From Sutterella sp. (GTDB taxonomy: Bacteria; Pseudomonadota; Gammaproteobacteria; Burkholderiales; Burkholderiaceae_F), in NCBI GenBank assembly GCA_019410445.1, contig DXSO01000137.1:1-5059 (forward strand): 5,059 nucleotides of DNA, given 5' to 3'. Below the pieces are notes generated by a model that was given only the letters and a program-made list of their open reading frames with translations, had not been told where the DNA came from and did not search any database. Both the position numbers and the translations under genes were made by a program. Positions 4,740 to 5,059 of the stretch are shown in pieces (position 1 is the stretch's first letter; every line of letters begins with the position of its first letter).

Positions 4740-5059
4740 TTACGATAAGATTAAATCAATCTTATGCCAGATACATTCCGTCAATTCATTTTCATCATGT
4801 TTAATCAGCATTCCCAGCCATTTGGGATCCTCTAAGTTGACGGGAAAGTCATTTTGCAAACTAATTGAAAATGGATCTTTTCCTTTCCGACACCAGGCCC
4901 AGTAACGGCTGCTTGGGAAGTCGGCCTCGCCAAAGAGATTCCTCATCATGTAACTAAGGGATTCAGTCAATTCTGCATCATGACTGAAATTGCAGTCCTT
5001 GGATTCTTTTGAAGATATTCCCCACATGAAGTCGTTTAATCTTTCGAATTTGTTTGTGT
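4740..5059 (-). CDS. Unrecognised acidic protein, C-terminal part entering from the right edge
   Basis: Seen: a minus-strand frame ending in TAA (4740-4742) is open to the right edge. An in-frame ATG at 5025-5027 would give 95 residues. The frame stays open for ten more codons upstream (reading T-N-K-F-E-R-L-N-D-F), which look like protein, so the true start probably lies outside the window. The sequence is rich in Asp, Glu, Trp and Ser, with no membrane helix, no signal peptide and no recognised motif. It is convergent with the toxin-antitoxin remnant. Small acidic proteins of this look are common among immunity proteins of polymorphic toxins, but nothing here proves that. The lower GC than in the left half suggests acquired DNA. 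Confidence 0.6.
   Translation of the reverse strand, partial: TNKFERLNDFMWGISSKESKDCNFSHDAELTESLSYMMRNLFGEADFPSSRYWAWCRKGKDPFSISLQNDFPVNLEDPKWLGMLIKHDENELTECIWHKIDLILS
4745..4765. repeat. Perfect 8-base inverted repeat at the 3' end of the right-edge gene
   Basis: ATAAGATT (4745-4752) and AATCTTAT (4758-4765) pair perfectly around a 5-base loop, inside the last codons of the minus-strand gene. It could help end or stabilise that transcript, but the stem is AT-rich and no T-run follows in the minus direction, so it is not a standard terminator. Confidence 0.35.

Overview
The window looks like Gram-negative, anaerobically respiring proteobacterial DNA. It encodes a Tat-exported FAD reductase of the flavocytochrome c / fumarate reductase type, and beside it a membrane electron-transfer pair: a four-motif ferredoxin subunit and a di-heme cytochrome b. 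Many exported flavoprotein reductases of this kind occur in gut betaproteobacteria of the Sutterellaceae, so a Sutterella-like host is my guess. That is inference from protein style, not proof.

Layout. (1) Bases 1-700, minus strand: the N-terminal 233 codons of the flavoprotein reductase, running off the left edge. (2) Bases 701-1257: a long divergent intergenic region holding a strong sigma70-type promoter for the rightward operon and two short inverted repeats. (3) Bases 1258-2879, plus strand: a two-gene operon (Fe-S subunit, then cytochrome b) overlapping by ATGA and closed by a clear intrinsic terminator at 2905-2948. (4) Bases 2949-3537: no recognisable gene. (5) Bases 3538-4113: a phd-doc type toxin-antitoxin locus. 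The Phd/YefM-family antitoxin is intact. The Doc (Fic-fold) toxin that follows is a pseudogene with two in-frame stops and a probable frameshift, still readable by its V-F-A-D-G-N-K-R-T-A motif. (6) Bases 4125-4460: a second, unidentified reading frame with one internal stop, probably also decayed. (7) Bases 4461-4739: AT-rich DNA with no supportable gene. (8) Bases 4740-5059, minus strand: the C-terminal part of an unrecognised acidic protein that enters from the right edge.

How the genes may work together. No molybdopterin or other catalytic subunit accompanies the Fe-S/cytochrome b pair. The divergent flavoprotein has no heme domain in the part visible, because its FAD fold starts right after the signal peptide. 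A plausible reading is that the cytochrome b oxidises quinol, the Fe-S protein carries the electrons on the periplasmic side, and the flavoprotein reduces an organic acceptor such as fumarate or a similar enoate. This is a hypothesis from gene layout. The right half is a different kind of DNA: poor in intact genes, with a dead toxin, and increasingly AT-rich, as in a decaying accessory region.
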